Made by a program: the position numbers and the translations under genes. Of a DNA stretch of 64,000 nt, positions 34,824 to 41,632 are shown piece after piece; the first letter of the stretch is position 1; each line of letters begins with the position of its first letter. Source of the DNA: Leptotrichia shahii (lineage in GTDB: Bacteria; Fusobacteriota; Fusobacteriia; Fusobacteriales; Leptotrichiaceae); assembly GCF_008327825.1 (NCBI RefSeq), contig NZ_AP019827.1, positions 744,001-808,000 of the forward strand. Reading direction: 5' to 3'. Below the pieces are notes generated by a model. It did not search any database. It was not told the DNA's origin and was given only the letters and a program-made list of their open reading frames with translations.

Positions 34824-35237
34824 CTATATTCTTTCACAGTTATCGAAAATATAGTCTAACGACTTTAATAATGTGATTTCAAAATCCCATTCTTTATGCC
34901 CTTCTAAATAAACATCTTTTACAAACATTTCTTTTTCGGATACTTGAAAATCAATGCTAATTGGTTCTAATTTATTAAGACAATCAATTAAATGATTTTT
35001 AACATCATCTGTTTCATTTGAATTACATATTTTATCAAATATTATTTCAAATATTTTATAATAAGAATTTTGTTCTATGTAAAACTCTACAACATAGTAA
35101 CCTAAATAGTGATAAATTTTAACTTTGTTTAGAGTTTTTCCGAATAATTCTTTATCGTTTTTAACAAAGTCAAGAAGTTCTTTTTTTTGACCTAAGTATT
35201 TTTTTAAAAGTTCTGTTTTTATTCTTTTGTTTTCCAT
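34824..35237 (-). CDS. Phage hypothetical protein, 137 residues
   Basis: Start set at ATG 35237 by AGGAGGATTAAA. Acidic, mixed alpha/beta, no recognised motif. The gene is bracketed by the two related hairpin elements (34391-34434 and 35272-35312). Confidence 0.75.
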   Translation of the reverse strand: MENKRIKTELLKKYLGQKKELLDFVKNDKELFGKTLNKVKIYHYLGYYVVEFYIEQNSYYKIFEIIFDKICNSNETDDVKNHLIDCLNKLEPISIDFQVSEKEMFVKDVYLEGHKEWDFEITLLKSLDYIFDNCERI

Positions 35238-35271
35238 TTTAATCCTCCTAATTGTTTTCGTTAATATCTTA

Positions 35272-35312
35272 TCCAAACCCACTGCAATATTTACAATGGG
35301 CTTGATAAAACA
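35272..35312. repeat. Imperfect copy 2 of a phage intergenic hairpin element
   Basis: TATCCAAACCCACTGCAATATTTACAATGGGCTTGATAAAA; on the minus strand CCCATTG pairs with CAGTGGG. Related to 34391-34434 outside and inside the stem. Confidence 0.65.
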
Positions 35313-35320
35313 TCAATTAA

Positions 35321-35851
35321 CTAGAGTTCATTAATTTTATCTATAATTTTGTTTATCTTTTTAAAATCTTCACTAATTACAACGATTGCAGGTTCAAAAA
35401 AATCCGTTACATCTTCGAGGCTGTGAATACTTATTTTTTTATTTTTTACAGTTATTACTCCTTTTGTATTTTTTTTTGAAATATCTATTAATTTGCTACC
35501 TTTAAACTTTTCTAAGTTGTTAATGTCCAAAATTGCTGAAGAGATATTGTCGTTTATATAACTTACAACCGTCAAGTAAACCGGTACCGGTTTACTTATG
35601 ATATTTTCTATATTTTTAAACAGTTTCTGGTAAACTTCCTTATAGCTATCAATATCCGGAACATCAAACTTACCATCAACGATGTGGATATTTCCTATAA
35701 AACCGTCAAAAAAATCACTACTACGTAATTGCGGTATCATTTCGTCTTCCTTTTTGTCCAAATATAATTTTGAACCATTTTCTTTATTGAAGATTTTGAT
35801 TAAGTCCTCAATTTGTTTTAATCTGTTTTCTAATAATTTTATTGTTTTCAT
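35321..35851 (-). CDS. Phage hypothetical protein, 176 residues, with a palindrome in its coding DNA
   Basis: ATG 35851 chosen for AAGGAGATAAT upstream. Helical N-terminus (KTIKLLENRLKQIEDLIKIF), then a mixed body; no known domain. The codons for KPVPV lie in a perfect 24-bp palindrome at 35574-35597. Confidence 0.75.
   Translation of the reverse strand: MKTIKLLENRLKQIEDLIKIFNKENGSKLYLDKKEDEMIPQLRSSDFFDGFIGNIHIVDGKFDVPDIDSYKEVYQKLFKNIENIISKPVPVYLTVVSYINDNISSAILDINNLEKFKGSKLIDISKKNTKGVITVKNKKISIHSLEDVTDFFEPAIVVISEDFKKINKIIDKINEL
35574..35597. repeat. Perfect 24-bp palindrome
   Basis: AAGTAAACCGGT followed by its exact reverse complement, with no spacer, inside the 35321 gene. Its centre GGTACC is GC-rich for this DNA. 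Confidence 0.85.
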
Positions 35852-35870
35852 TCTGATTATCTCCTTCAAA

Positions 35871-35978
35871 TTACTTCTTAAACAATTTCTTGATTCTATT
35901 TTTCAATTTCTTAGCTTCTCTTTCCTTTTTCACTTTCTCGTTGTTGCTGTTTACTAATGTTACTGCTTCAAATTTCAT
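35871..35978 (-). CDS. Small basic phage protein, 35 residues
   Basis: AAAGGAG precedes the ATG, which overlaps the stop of the upstream gene by 11 bp. The second half is strongly basic (KVKKEREAKKLKNRIKKLF). Function unknown. Confidence 0.55.
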   Translation of the reverse strand: MKFEAVTLVNSNNEKVKKEREAKKLKNRIKKLFKK

Positions 35979-36183
35979 TGTTGTTATCTCCTTTATTTTT
36001 TAAAAATTTTAAATTTGTGTTTTTTTCCAAAAGACGTTCTATAAGTTCACAAGTTTCGTTTACTGTTGTTTTACATCTTTTAGAAATTGTTAAAACCTCA
36101 AACCCGCTTAGCCCTTTCCTTATTTCGTTCTTTGTAAGTTTCAAGTCGCTTACGGCTTTTGCAAGTTCACACATCTTGTCCAT
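35968..36183 (-). CDS. Phage hypothetical protein, 71 residues
   Basis: ATG 36183 chosen for AGGAG upstream; a longer frame lacks a ribosome site. Contains LTKNEIRKGLSGFEVLTISKR, which could be a small helix-turn-helix, then ERLLEKNTNLK. Function unknown. Confidence 0.7.
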   Translation of the reverse strand: MDKMCELAKAVSDLKLTKNEIRKGLSGFEVLTISKRCKTTVNETCELIERLLEKNTNLKFLKNKGDNNNEI

Positions 36184-36193
36184 TACATTTCTC

Positions 36194-36601
36194 CTAAATC
36201 TTATTTTTATACAAAATAGCAGCCATTTCATCACGTATCTTTTTATACTCGGCGTCAAACTCTTCCTCTTGCTCATCTGTGTAATCAGGATTTTTCTTTT
36301 CCCAGTCTTCCCAAGCCTTTGCATTTTCTATATAGTCTAATACAAGGCTTTCAAATGGTTCAAAACCAAAATCTTTTTCTTCGTATCTTGAAATCAAGTA
36401 ATCGTGCAGTTCTTCTAACGAAATATATTGTAATTGATTTTCATATTTTGCTTTAAATTCTTTAAATTCATTTTCTAAATGATTGCAGAAATCGTTGTAT
36501 TCTTCTATTGCCCTGTCTTCTTCTTCACATTTTCTAGCCCACGCCAAGTCTCTTGCTCTTTCTGCTCCTTCTGAAAATTTTAATGCTTCACTGTAACTCA
36601 T
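36194..36601 (-). CDS. Phage hypothetical acidic protein, 135 residues
   Basis: First gene of the leftward early operon, about 75 bp after its promoter, with AGGAGATGAT upstream. Very rich in Glu, Tyr and Trp, helical; no domain recognised. As the first product of the leftward promoter it could act early against the host, which is speculation from position. Confidence 0.8.
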   Translation of the reverse strand: MSYSEALKFSEGAERARDLAWARKCEEEDRAIEEYNDFCNHLENEFKEFKAKYENQLQYISLEELHDYLISRYEEKDFGFEPFESLVLDYIENAKAWEDWEKKNPDYTDEQEEEFDAEYKKIRDEMAAILYKNKI

Positions 36602-36621
36602 ATTATCATCTCCTAATCTTC

Positions 36622-36638
36622 ATACGTTATGAACGTAT
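36622..36638. promoter_or_regulatory. Phage operator O1 (17 bp)
   Basis: ATACGT-TATGA-ACGTAT, a perfect inverted repeat in the leader of the leftward operon. Confidence 0.75.
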
Positions 36639-36677
36639 GAATTGTTTAAAAAAAATATTTGTTTCACTTACAAGATT

Positions 36678-36706
36678 ATTATATACGATTTTTACGTATA
36701 TGTCAA
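36678..36706 (-). promoter_or_regulatory. Leftward early promoter with operator O2 in its spacer
   Basis: On the minus strand TTGACA (36701-36706), 17-bp spacer, TATAAT (36678-36683): full consensus. The spacer holds operator ATACGATTTTTACGTAT (36683-36699), so repressor binding would block RNA polymerase directly. Confidence 0.88.
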
Positions 36707-36735
36707 GCAAAAATATTATTTTTTTGAAAAAATAT

Positions 36736-36794
36736 TGTATAATAATATAAATAATAAGATTTTATAAGGATAAAGGTGTACGTTATGAACGAAT
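36736..36794 (+). promoter_or_regulatory. Repressor gene promoter element and operator O3 over its start codon
   Basis: TGTATAAT (-10 TATAAT 36738-36743, extended) precedes the repressor gene. GTACGTTATGAACGAAT (36778-36794) is a degenerate copy of the operator covering the ATG, which suggests autoregulation. Confidence 0.65.
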
Positions 36795-37186
36795 TAGGCA
36801 TAGTTTTAAAACAACTACGAGAAAATAGAAATTATACAATAAAAGAATTGTCTGAAAAATCAAAAGTTGGGAACGGAACTATTGGAGATATAGAACGTGG
36901 AAAAAATAAAACAACAATCAAAACATTGGAAAAACTTTCTAAAGCATTGAATTTAACAGAAAACGAAAGAGAAAGACTTTTTTCTACATATGTCCCTAAA
37001 GATATTTCAGAAAAAATATTAGAACCTAAAATGAACAAGAGAGAACGAAATCAGTTTGAAAATATATTAAATTCAGCGAGTCATTTTTTTAATGATGAAA
37101 AAGTCAGTGAAGAGGATAAGATGAAAATGAGAGATAGTCTACTTGAAGCTTTTTATGATGCTAAATCTAAAAATAAAAGAAAATGA
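36785..37186 (+). CDS. XRE-family phage repressor (ImmR-like)
   Basis: 133 residues from ATG 36785 (AAAGG upstream). Residues about 3-60 form a Cro/CI helix-turn-helix (LKQLRENRNYTIKELSEKS, then GTIGDIERGKNKTTIKTLEKL). The C-terminus is charged and has no LexA/CI-type peptidase, so the protein does not cleave itself. The next gene encodes an ImmA-like protease, giving the ImmR/ImmA type of induction. It probably binds the ATACGT-N5-ACGTAT operators around it. Confidence 0.92.
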   Translation: MNELGIVLKQLRENRNYTIKELSEKSKVGNGTIGDIERGKNKTTIKTLEKLSKALNLTENERERLFSTYVPKDISEKILEPKMNKRERNQFENILNSASHFFNDEKVSEEDKMKMRDSLLEAFYDAKSKNKRK

Positions 37187-37200
37187 TATTGGAGTGACGT

Positions 37201-37632
37201 ATGAGAAAAGTTAGAGGGAAGAACATAAAATTGAGAGTAAAAAATCTTATAGAGAAATACAATACTAGGAATCCGTATGAGTTATGTAGAAGATTAAAAA
37301 TAACAATAATATGTCGTGATTTAGGCAAACCAAAAGGATGGTTTCAAAAAGTTCTGCGTAGAAAGTATATTTTTTTAAATGAAAAACTTGATGAATACTC
37401 TAAACTAATTGTGTTGTGCCATGAATTAGGACATGCAATTTTACACAATTCAGAAAAAATTGGATTTATGAAAATGAATTTTTTAAATTATACTTCTGAA
37501 CTCGAAAACGAAGCCAACGAATTTGGAGCAGAATTAATGAAGTTTCAGGAAGAAGTTAGTTATGAAGTTGCTAGAAATTGTGATCTAGGATTGCAGGTGT
37601 TAGAAGAAATGAAAAGATATGTGAAATATTAG
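37201..37632 (+). CDS. ImmA/IrrE-family metallopeptidase
   Basis: 143 residues. The zinc motif HELGHAI (about residues 77-83) and a downstream glutamate-rich helix (ELENEANEFGAELM) are diagnostic. In ICEBs1 and phi105, ImmA cleaves the repressor ImmR after DNA damage; here it starts 14 bp after the repressor gene, so the same role is likely. Confidence 0.93.
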   Translation: MRKVRGKNIKLRVKNLIEKYNTRNPYELCRRLKITIICRDLGKPKGWFQKVLRRKYIFLNEKLDEYSKLIVLCHELGHAILHNSEKIGFMKMNFLNYTSELENEANEFGAELMKFQEEVSYEVARNCDLGLQVLEEMKRYVKY

Positions 37633-37716
37633 CGTATTTGTGAAAAAAACATTGATGAGATTGGCGGAGTTGAAAAGTAGGTTCTAGAACCAAAAAATAA
37701 TAAGGAGAAAAAGTAA

Positions 37717-38469
37717 ATGTTTTTGATATTTTTAATAATTTTTGGATATTTTGGTTTTAAGGTATTTAAAACTTATTTAAAGGAAATCGCCGAAACAAAA
37801 GAGTATAGAAAGATTATGAGTAAAAGAGAGGCAGAAATTAAAGTTATTAACACCAGAACTAAAAAAGATAAAATCAATATGGCAATTACTATAATATCTT
37901 TATTAATTCTCGTTGTTGCATTTCCAAAAAAGGAAGGGATTGAGAAAGAAAAACCAGCAAAAGAAATTGAAACAAAAGATACATCAACAACTGAAAATAA
38001 TGCAGAAACAACAAAAAATATAGAAGATAATGTGAAAATCCAAAAAACAAGAATAAGAGTAGAGTTTCTGAAATACGAAAAAGAACATTTAGATTTATGG
38101 AATAGCATGACAAATGCGATACAAAAAAGTGATGTATATACTGCCTATGAATATGCAGAAAAATCAAAAAATACAATATTTGAAATCCGGGGGAATTTAA
38201 GAAATTTAAAATGTAACAAAACAGGAGATAGTGAATTTGACAAACAATGTGAAGAGACGATAACACTTGGAAAAAATGCTTACTCAGCTAAACAAGAAGC
38301 AGTAAATAAATTGTTGAAATGGTTCGATGACTTACAATCTCCTAAAAAAGCAAATGAAGCTAAAAAATCTTTAGAAGAAGGTGGAGAATATTGGCAAGTA
38401 TTTCTTTTAAAACTTACTGCTTTAACATTAACAGATGAAGATTTGAAAGATTCTAAAACTAAAAAATAA
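37717..38469 (+). CDS. Lysogeny-region membrane protein (hypothetical)
   Basis: 250 residues. An N-terminal membrane span (residues 1-20) and a second (about 50-68) precede a Thr/Glu/Lys-rich linker and a helical domain (about 105-250) with two cysteines about 14 residues apart. AAGGAG upstream. Placed after the repressor/protease genes and before a terminator, it should be expressed in the lysogen, so superinfection exclusion or another host-protective role is plausible but unproven. A palindrome GGTTCTAGAACC lies just upstream (37680-37691). Confidence 0.8.
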   Translation: MFLIFLIIFGYFGFKVFKTYLKEIAETKEYRKIMSKREAEIKVINTRTKKDKINMAITIISLLILVVAFPKKEGIEKEKPAKEIETKDTSTTENNAETTKNIEDNVKIQKTRIRVEFLKYEKEHLDLWNSMTNAIQKSDVYTAYEYAEKSKNTIFEIRGNLRNLKCNKTGDSEFDKQCEETITLGKNAYSAKQEAVNKLLKWFDDLQSPKKANEAKKSLEEGGEYWQVFLLKLTALTLTDEDLKDSKTKK

Positions 38470-38479
38470 TTAAAGATAC

Positions 38480-38506
38480 AGAAGCTGTGAAATGCTTCTT
38501 TTTTTC
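38480..38506 (+). terminator. Intrinsic terminator of the lysogeny operon
   Basis: AGAAGC (38480-38485) pairs with GCTTCT (38494-38499), followed by seven T. Confidence 0.85.
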
Positions 38507-38508
38507 AC

Positions 38509-38537
38509 TTGACATATACGTAAAAATCGTATAAAAT
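38509..38537 (+). promoter_or_regulatory. Rightward promoter with operator O4 in its spacer
   Basis: TTGACA (38509-38514), 17-bp spacer, TAAAAT (38532-38537). Operator ATACGTAAAAATCGTAT fills 38516-38532, the same arrangement as the leftward promoter. Confidence 0.85.
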
Positions 38538-38555
38538 AAATATGAGGTGAAAAAA

Positions 38556-38777
38556 ATGGAAAATATGGAGATAACACGAAAAATATATTCTAAAATAATT
38601 TTTAGTATTAGAGATAAAAAGATGACACAAAAAAAGGTATCAGAAATAATAGGAATGAAGCCACAAACTTTTTCTGATAATCTAACTAAGTTGAAAGATG
38701 GGAAATTTCCTTCTGTAGAAACATTAAAAAAATTGCAAGATGTCCTAGAAATAGATTTGGGAATAAAATTTTTTTAG
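38556..38777 (+). CDS. Cro-like helix-turn-helix protein
   Basis: 73 residues from ATG 38556 (GAGGTG upstream; a GTG at 38547 would be inside that site). XRE-type helix-turn-helix (MTQKKVSEIIGMKPQTFSD, then PSVETLKKLQDVLEID). First gene of the rightward early transcript, controlled by O4, so it is in the position of Cro. Confidence 0.88.
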   Translation: MENMEITRKIYSKIIFSIRDKKMTQKKVSEIIGMKPQTFSDNLTKLKDGKFPSVETLKKLQDVLEIDLGIKFF

Positions 38778-38784
38778 TTTTTGT

Positions 38785-38804
38785 ATACGTAAAAAACGTA
38801 TAAT
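38785..38804 (+). promoter_or_regulatory. Operator O5 with overlapping -10
   Basis: ATACGT-AAAAA-ACGTAT (38785-38801), perfect inverted repeat; TATAAT overlaps it at 38799-38804. No strong -35. Confidence 0.7.
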
Positions 38805-38838
38805 ATAAAACCCCAAAAGAAAAGGAAGGAGGTGTGAG

Positions 38839-39015
38839 ATGAGTGAAAAAATAAACTTTTATGATTATAATGACAGAATTGACAAAATAAGAAAACTTAC
38901 AAAAGAATTTAGAGAAATTATAGAAAAAAAATTCCCAGAAATAACGGAAATAGATGTCGAATTAATAACCGAAACACTGGGAATTGAATTGAAACATTAT
39001 TTTAGGAAATTTTAA
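38839..39015 (+). CDS. Phage hypothetical protein, 58 residues
   Basis: AAGGAGGTGTG precedes the ATG. Acidic/basic helical protein (YDYNDRIDKIRKLTKEFREI). It ends face to face with the YjcQ-like gene, with one base between the stops. Confidence 0.7.
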   Translation: MSEKINFYDYNDRIDKIRKLTKEFREIIEKKFPEITEIDVELITETLGIELKHYFRKF

Positions 39016-39016
39016 A

Positions 39017-39340
39017 TTACATACCAGGAACCCATTCTTTAGCTTCTTTAAGCATTTTGTAGGCTTTTTTCATAGTGGTATTATTTTCTAAAAAATCCAT
39101 ACCTTCTAAAGTTAATCTAGGATTATTGATACCGATATGTATATGACCGCTTATTGAAGTTATTGTTGAAATACCTGTTATATAATTTTTTTCTTTGAGT
39201 TGTTCTAACATTAAAATTAGTCTTCTTTCGGAAATGCCTAATTTTTTTAAGTTTAGAGTTTCATCAAAATTAAAATTATTTTCTTCGTAAGCAACATCAA
39301 TGGCTTTTAATATTCTAAAAATAGTTGTATCTAAAGACAT
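39017..39340 (-). CDS. YjcQ-family protein
   Basis: 107 residues. The winged-helix-like fold of YjcQ is suggested by ISERRLILMLEQLKEKNYI, then ITSISGHIHIGINNPRLTLEGMDFLENN, a close match to the family pattern. Function not known; probably DNA-binding. It is the only gene on this strand between the switch and the moron at 57.8 kb, so it may be part of the lysogenic programme. Confidence 0.85.
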   Translation of the reverse strand: MSLDTTIFRILKAIDVAYEENNFNFDETLNLKKLGISERRLILMLEQLKEKNYITGISTITSISGHIHIGINNPRLTLEGMDFLENNTTMKKAYKMLKEAKEWVPGM

Positions 39341-39431
39341 TAAGTAACACCTCCTTTCTGAATCATATATTTGGAAGATACTGGCAAGTAGAACTCAAAA
39401 TATATAATTTCAAATTTGGTATATTACTTTG

Positions 39432-39470
39432 TTAGCACTCTTTTCTAATTAATGCTAACATAGTTAGCAT
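39432..39470 (+). promoter_or_regulatory. CIRCE-like element with adjacent palindrome
   Basis: TTAGCACTC (39432-39440), nine bases, then TAATGCTAA (39450-39458) matches CIRCE (TTAGCACTC-N9-GAGTGCTAA) exactly in the left half and at seven of nine in the right. A second palindrome ATGCTAAC-ATA-GTTAGCAT spans 39452-39470. An exact right half GAGTGCTAA lies at 39763-39771 beyond the next gene. CIRCE binds the heat-shock repressor HrcA. Confidence 0.6.
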
Positions 39471-39505
39471 ATCACAATATTTTGTGTTTTTCAAGGAGGA
39501 AAAAA

Positions 39506-39745
39506 ATGTTTAAAGAATTTTTAGAAAAGTGCCTAAGATATGAAAATTTGTATATCTTAGAGGAGACAGGGAATAGGGAAAAAATTAAGAGGATTAGTAA
39601 GAGGCATGGAAAAGTAACAGAAGCAAGTGCGCTTCTATTCGATTCAGGAACAAAAAGGACTACGGTAAATGAAATATATTTTAACAGTCAGGGATATTTC
39701 ATAATAAGGGATCAGAAAAGATTGAGACTGGGAAAATTTAATTAA
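39506..39745 (+). CDS. Phage hypothetical protein behind the CIRCE-like element, 79 residues
   Basis: ATG 39506 chosen for AAGGAGGAAAA upstream. Basic protein with a helical start and a beta-rich end (EIYFNSQGYFIIRDQKRLRLGKF). A 15-bp inverted repeat flanks it (39428-39442 and 39761-39775). No domain recognised. Confidence 0.75.
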   Translation: MFKEFLEKCLRYENLYILEETGNREKIKRISKRHGKVTEASALLFDSGTKRTTVNEIYFNSQGYFIIRDQKRLRLGKFN

Positions 39746-39853
39746 CAAAGAAACACTCCGAAGAGTGCTAACAAAAATTCATAAAAATCTATATTTTGTG
39801 TTTATTTTAGCATAAAGTTATGAAAATTACAAGATATAGGGAGAGGAAAGAAA

Positions 39854-40768
39854 ATGGCAACTTTTAGAGTAAATAAAACGAGTGATTACACGGTAATATC
39901 AAATTATCATTTAAGAGAAAAAGGAATGAGCTTAAAAGCAAAAGGGCTTTTGACTTTAATGTTGAGTCTACCAGAAAATTGGGATTATTCAATTTCAGGA
40001 TTAGCTTCGATATGTGCTGAAAATGAAACCGCTATAAAAACAGGGTTGAATGAGCTAAAAAAATTTGGGTATTTAAGAATATCTAAAATATTTCCAAATA
40101 AAAAACGTGGAAATAAAAAAATAGAATATGTTTATGAAATTTTTGAAAAACCTCTTGATAAAAGACAAAAAGAACAAACAACAGAAGAACAAACGTTAGA
40201 AAGTCAAGTGGTAGAAAATCAAGGTGTAGAAAATCTACCCCTAGAAAGTCAAGCGGTAGAAAATCAAGGACAATTAAATACTAAAGAATTAAATACTAAT
40301 AAATTAAATACTAATAAATTAAATACTAAAGAAGTAAGTACTAAAGAATATATACATGTGAAAAATGAATTTTCACGAGTGTGTGAAGAAATAAAAAATA
40401 ACTGGATAGAAATTGCTCATGAATATAAATTATCAGGTACACAATTAAAAATAACTGAAAAACGAAAGAGAGTTATTAATAATTTGCTGAAAGAGTATTC
40501 GCTGGAAGAAGTAATACAGTCAATGGAAAAAATACACACATCTAGTTTTCTGCAAGGAAATAATAAAACAGGGTGGCAAATAGCGTTCGATTGGTTTATT
40601 AACAAATCGAATTTCTTAAAAGTGCTCGAAGGAAATTATGATGATAAAGCAAATAGTAATAATTCTGAAAAAGAAAAAAAATTCCAAAATTATCAAGAAA
40701 AAGACTTTGTTGGAGTAACTGACGAAAGCATTGCGAATTTATTAGGAGGATTGACGGGAAATGAATAA
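39854..40768 (+). CDS. Phage replication initiator with helix-turn-helix domain
   Basis: 304 residues. Residues about 10-90 are a replisome-organiser helix-turn-helix (SNYHLREKGMSLKAKGLLTL, then WDYSISGLASICAENE). The middle (about 105-165) is repetitive, encoded by tandem DNA repeats. The C-terminal part (about 170-260) resembles a DnaD-like or helicase-loading helical domain. The next gene, probably a helicase loader, overlaps by 8 bp, as in phage initiator/loader pairs. Confidence 0.88.
   Translation: MATFRVNKTSDYTVISNYHLREKGMSLKAKGLLTLMLSLPENWDYSISGLASICAENETAIKTGLNELKKFGYLRISKIFPNKKRGNKKIEYVYEIFEKPLDKRQKEQTTEEQTLESQVVENQGVENLPLESQAVENQGQLNTKELNTNKLNTNKLNTKEVSTKEYIHVKNEFSRVCEEIKNNWIEIAHEYKLSGTQLKITEKRKRVINNLLKEYSLEEVIQSMEKIHTSSFLQGNNKTGWQIAFDWFINKSNFLKVLEGNYDDKANSNNSEKEKKFQNYQEKDFVGVTDESIANLLGGLTGNE
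40274..40348 (+). repeat. Five tandem 15-bp repeats inside the initiator gene (putative origin iterons)
   Basis: Units TTAAATACTAAAGAA, TTAAATACTAATAAA (twice), TTAAATACTAAAGAA and GTAAGTACTAAAGAA follow without gaps and encode LNTKE/LNTNK repeats. Just upstream GTAGAAAATC-type repeats (about 40200-40270) form a second set. Origins inside initiator genes are common in phages. Confidence 0.7.
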
Positions 40769-41390
40769 TCAAGAATTTAACGAAGTATTTAAACTGCTTT
40801 TAACAGCTTATCCAAACACAAAAGACAAAGAAAGTGTCGCAACTATTTATTTTTTGACGATTGCAAATGAGTTGACTAAAAAAGAATTTGCAGAAGCGGT
40901 TGTCAAAATCTTAAAAACTAGGAAAAGTGGGTTTATACCACAACCAGCTGAAATTTTAGAAGTTGCTAAAAAAACTGCTGACATCGAACATCAAGTGATT
41001 TTAGCTAAAAAAATGTTGATTGAAGGGGTTAGAAAAGTCGGCAGTTCAGGAATGGTGGCTTTTGAGGACAAAGGACTTCATGCTGTAATCGATTTTCTTG
41101 GTTGGCGTAGAATTTGCACAATGGACAAAGTTGAATTTGATAATTTTTTAAATTTTCAGTTTGATGGAATTTATAAGGATTTTTTAGAAAATCCATACGA
41201 AACAAAAAATTATTATTCAGGCACATATAAAATCATTGGACAAGCGAAACTGAAACTTATCACTTATGCGAGTGTCGGTATAAAAAATACTAAAAATCTT
41301 AATTTTATTAAGCTAGAATATAAGCCGCAAAATGAAGTTAGAGCAGTTGATTTTAGTGAACTTAGAGAAAAAATGCTAATAGGAGGATAA
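40761..41390 (+). CDS. Probable replicative helicase loader/inhibitor-like protein
   Basis: 209 residues. The N-terminal 75 residues (FKLLLTAYPNTKDKESVATIY, then EFAEAVVKILKTRKSGFIPQPAEIL) fit the helical loader/inhibitor proteins of the G39P type. The second half (FLGWRRICTMDKVEFDNFLN) resembles a domain of unknown function found in the same phage gene position. It would bring the host DnaB helicase to the phage origin. Confidence 0.75.
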   Translation: MNNQEFNEVFKLLLTAYPNTKDKESVATIYFLTIANELTKKEFAEAVVKILKTRKSGFIPQPAEILEVAKKTADIEHQVILAKKMLIEGVRKVGSSGMVAFEDKGLHAVIDFLGWRRICTMDKVEFDNFLNFQFDGIYKDFLENPYETKNYYSGTYKIIGQAKLKLITYASVGIKNTKNLNFIKLEYKPQNEVRAVDFSELREKMLIGG

Positions 41391-41393
41391 AAA

Positions 41394-41615
41394 ATGTGGA
41401 AATGCAAGAAATGTGGATGCAATTGTTTTTATCAAGACATAACAGGCGGAATTTCTGAGATTTTAGAAATGGATAAAGATGGAGAAGTACTTGATGAAAT
41501 TGATGATGTGGAATATGGTGATTTTTCGTGTGCAAAATGCAATAATTCAAGCTCAAAAATACAAGAAATTGCTTATTGGGATGAGATAAATGGAGAAAAT
41601 AAACAAAATATATAA
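41394..41615 (+). CDS. Small zinc-ribbon-like phage protein (paralogue of 31464-31661)
   Basis: 73 residues with WKCKKCGCNC and CAKCNN cysteine pairs, an acidic middle and the end QEIAYWDE. The plan matches the zinc-ribbon protein of the leftward operon. Function unknown. Confidence 0.8.
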   Translation: MWKCKKCGCNCFYQDITGGISEILEMDKDGEVLDEIDDVEYGDFSCAKCNNSSSKIQEIAYWDEINGENKQNI

Positions 41616-41632
41616 AATCAGGAGGAAATAAA

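Larger units (their letters stand above)
39428..39775. repeat. 15-bp inverted repeats flanking the 39506 gene
   Basis: TTTGTTAGCACTCTT (39428-39442) and AAGAGTGCTAACAAA (39761-39775) are exact reverse complements. The right copy also forms a local hairpin CACTC-CGAA-GAGTG (39754-39767). Confidence 0.8.

Noticed and set aside
37680-37691. Palindrome GGTTCTAGAACC before the 37717 gene
   Set aside because: Single 12-bp copy with no relation to the operator family; could be chance.
40261-40348. CRISPR-like tandem repeats
   Set aside because: Gapless 15-bp units inside an open reading frame without spacers; iterons or linker repeats.
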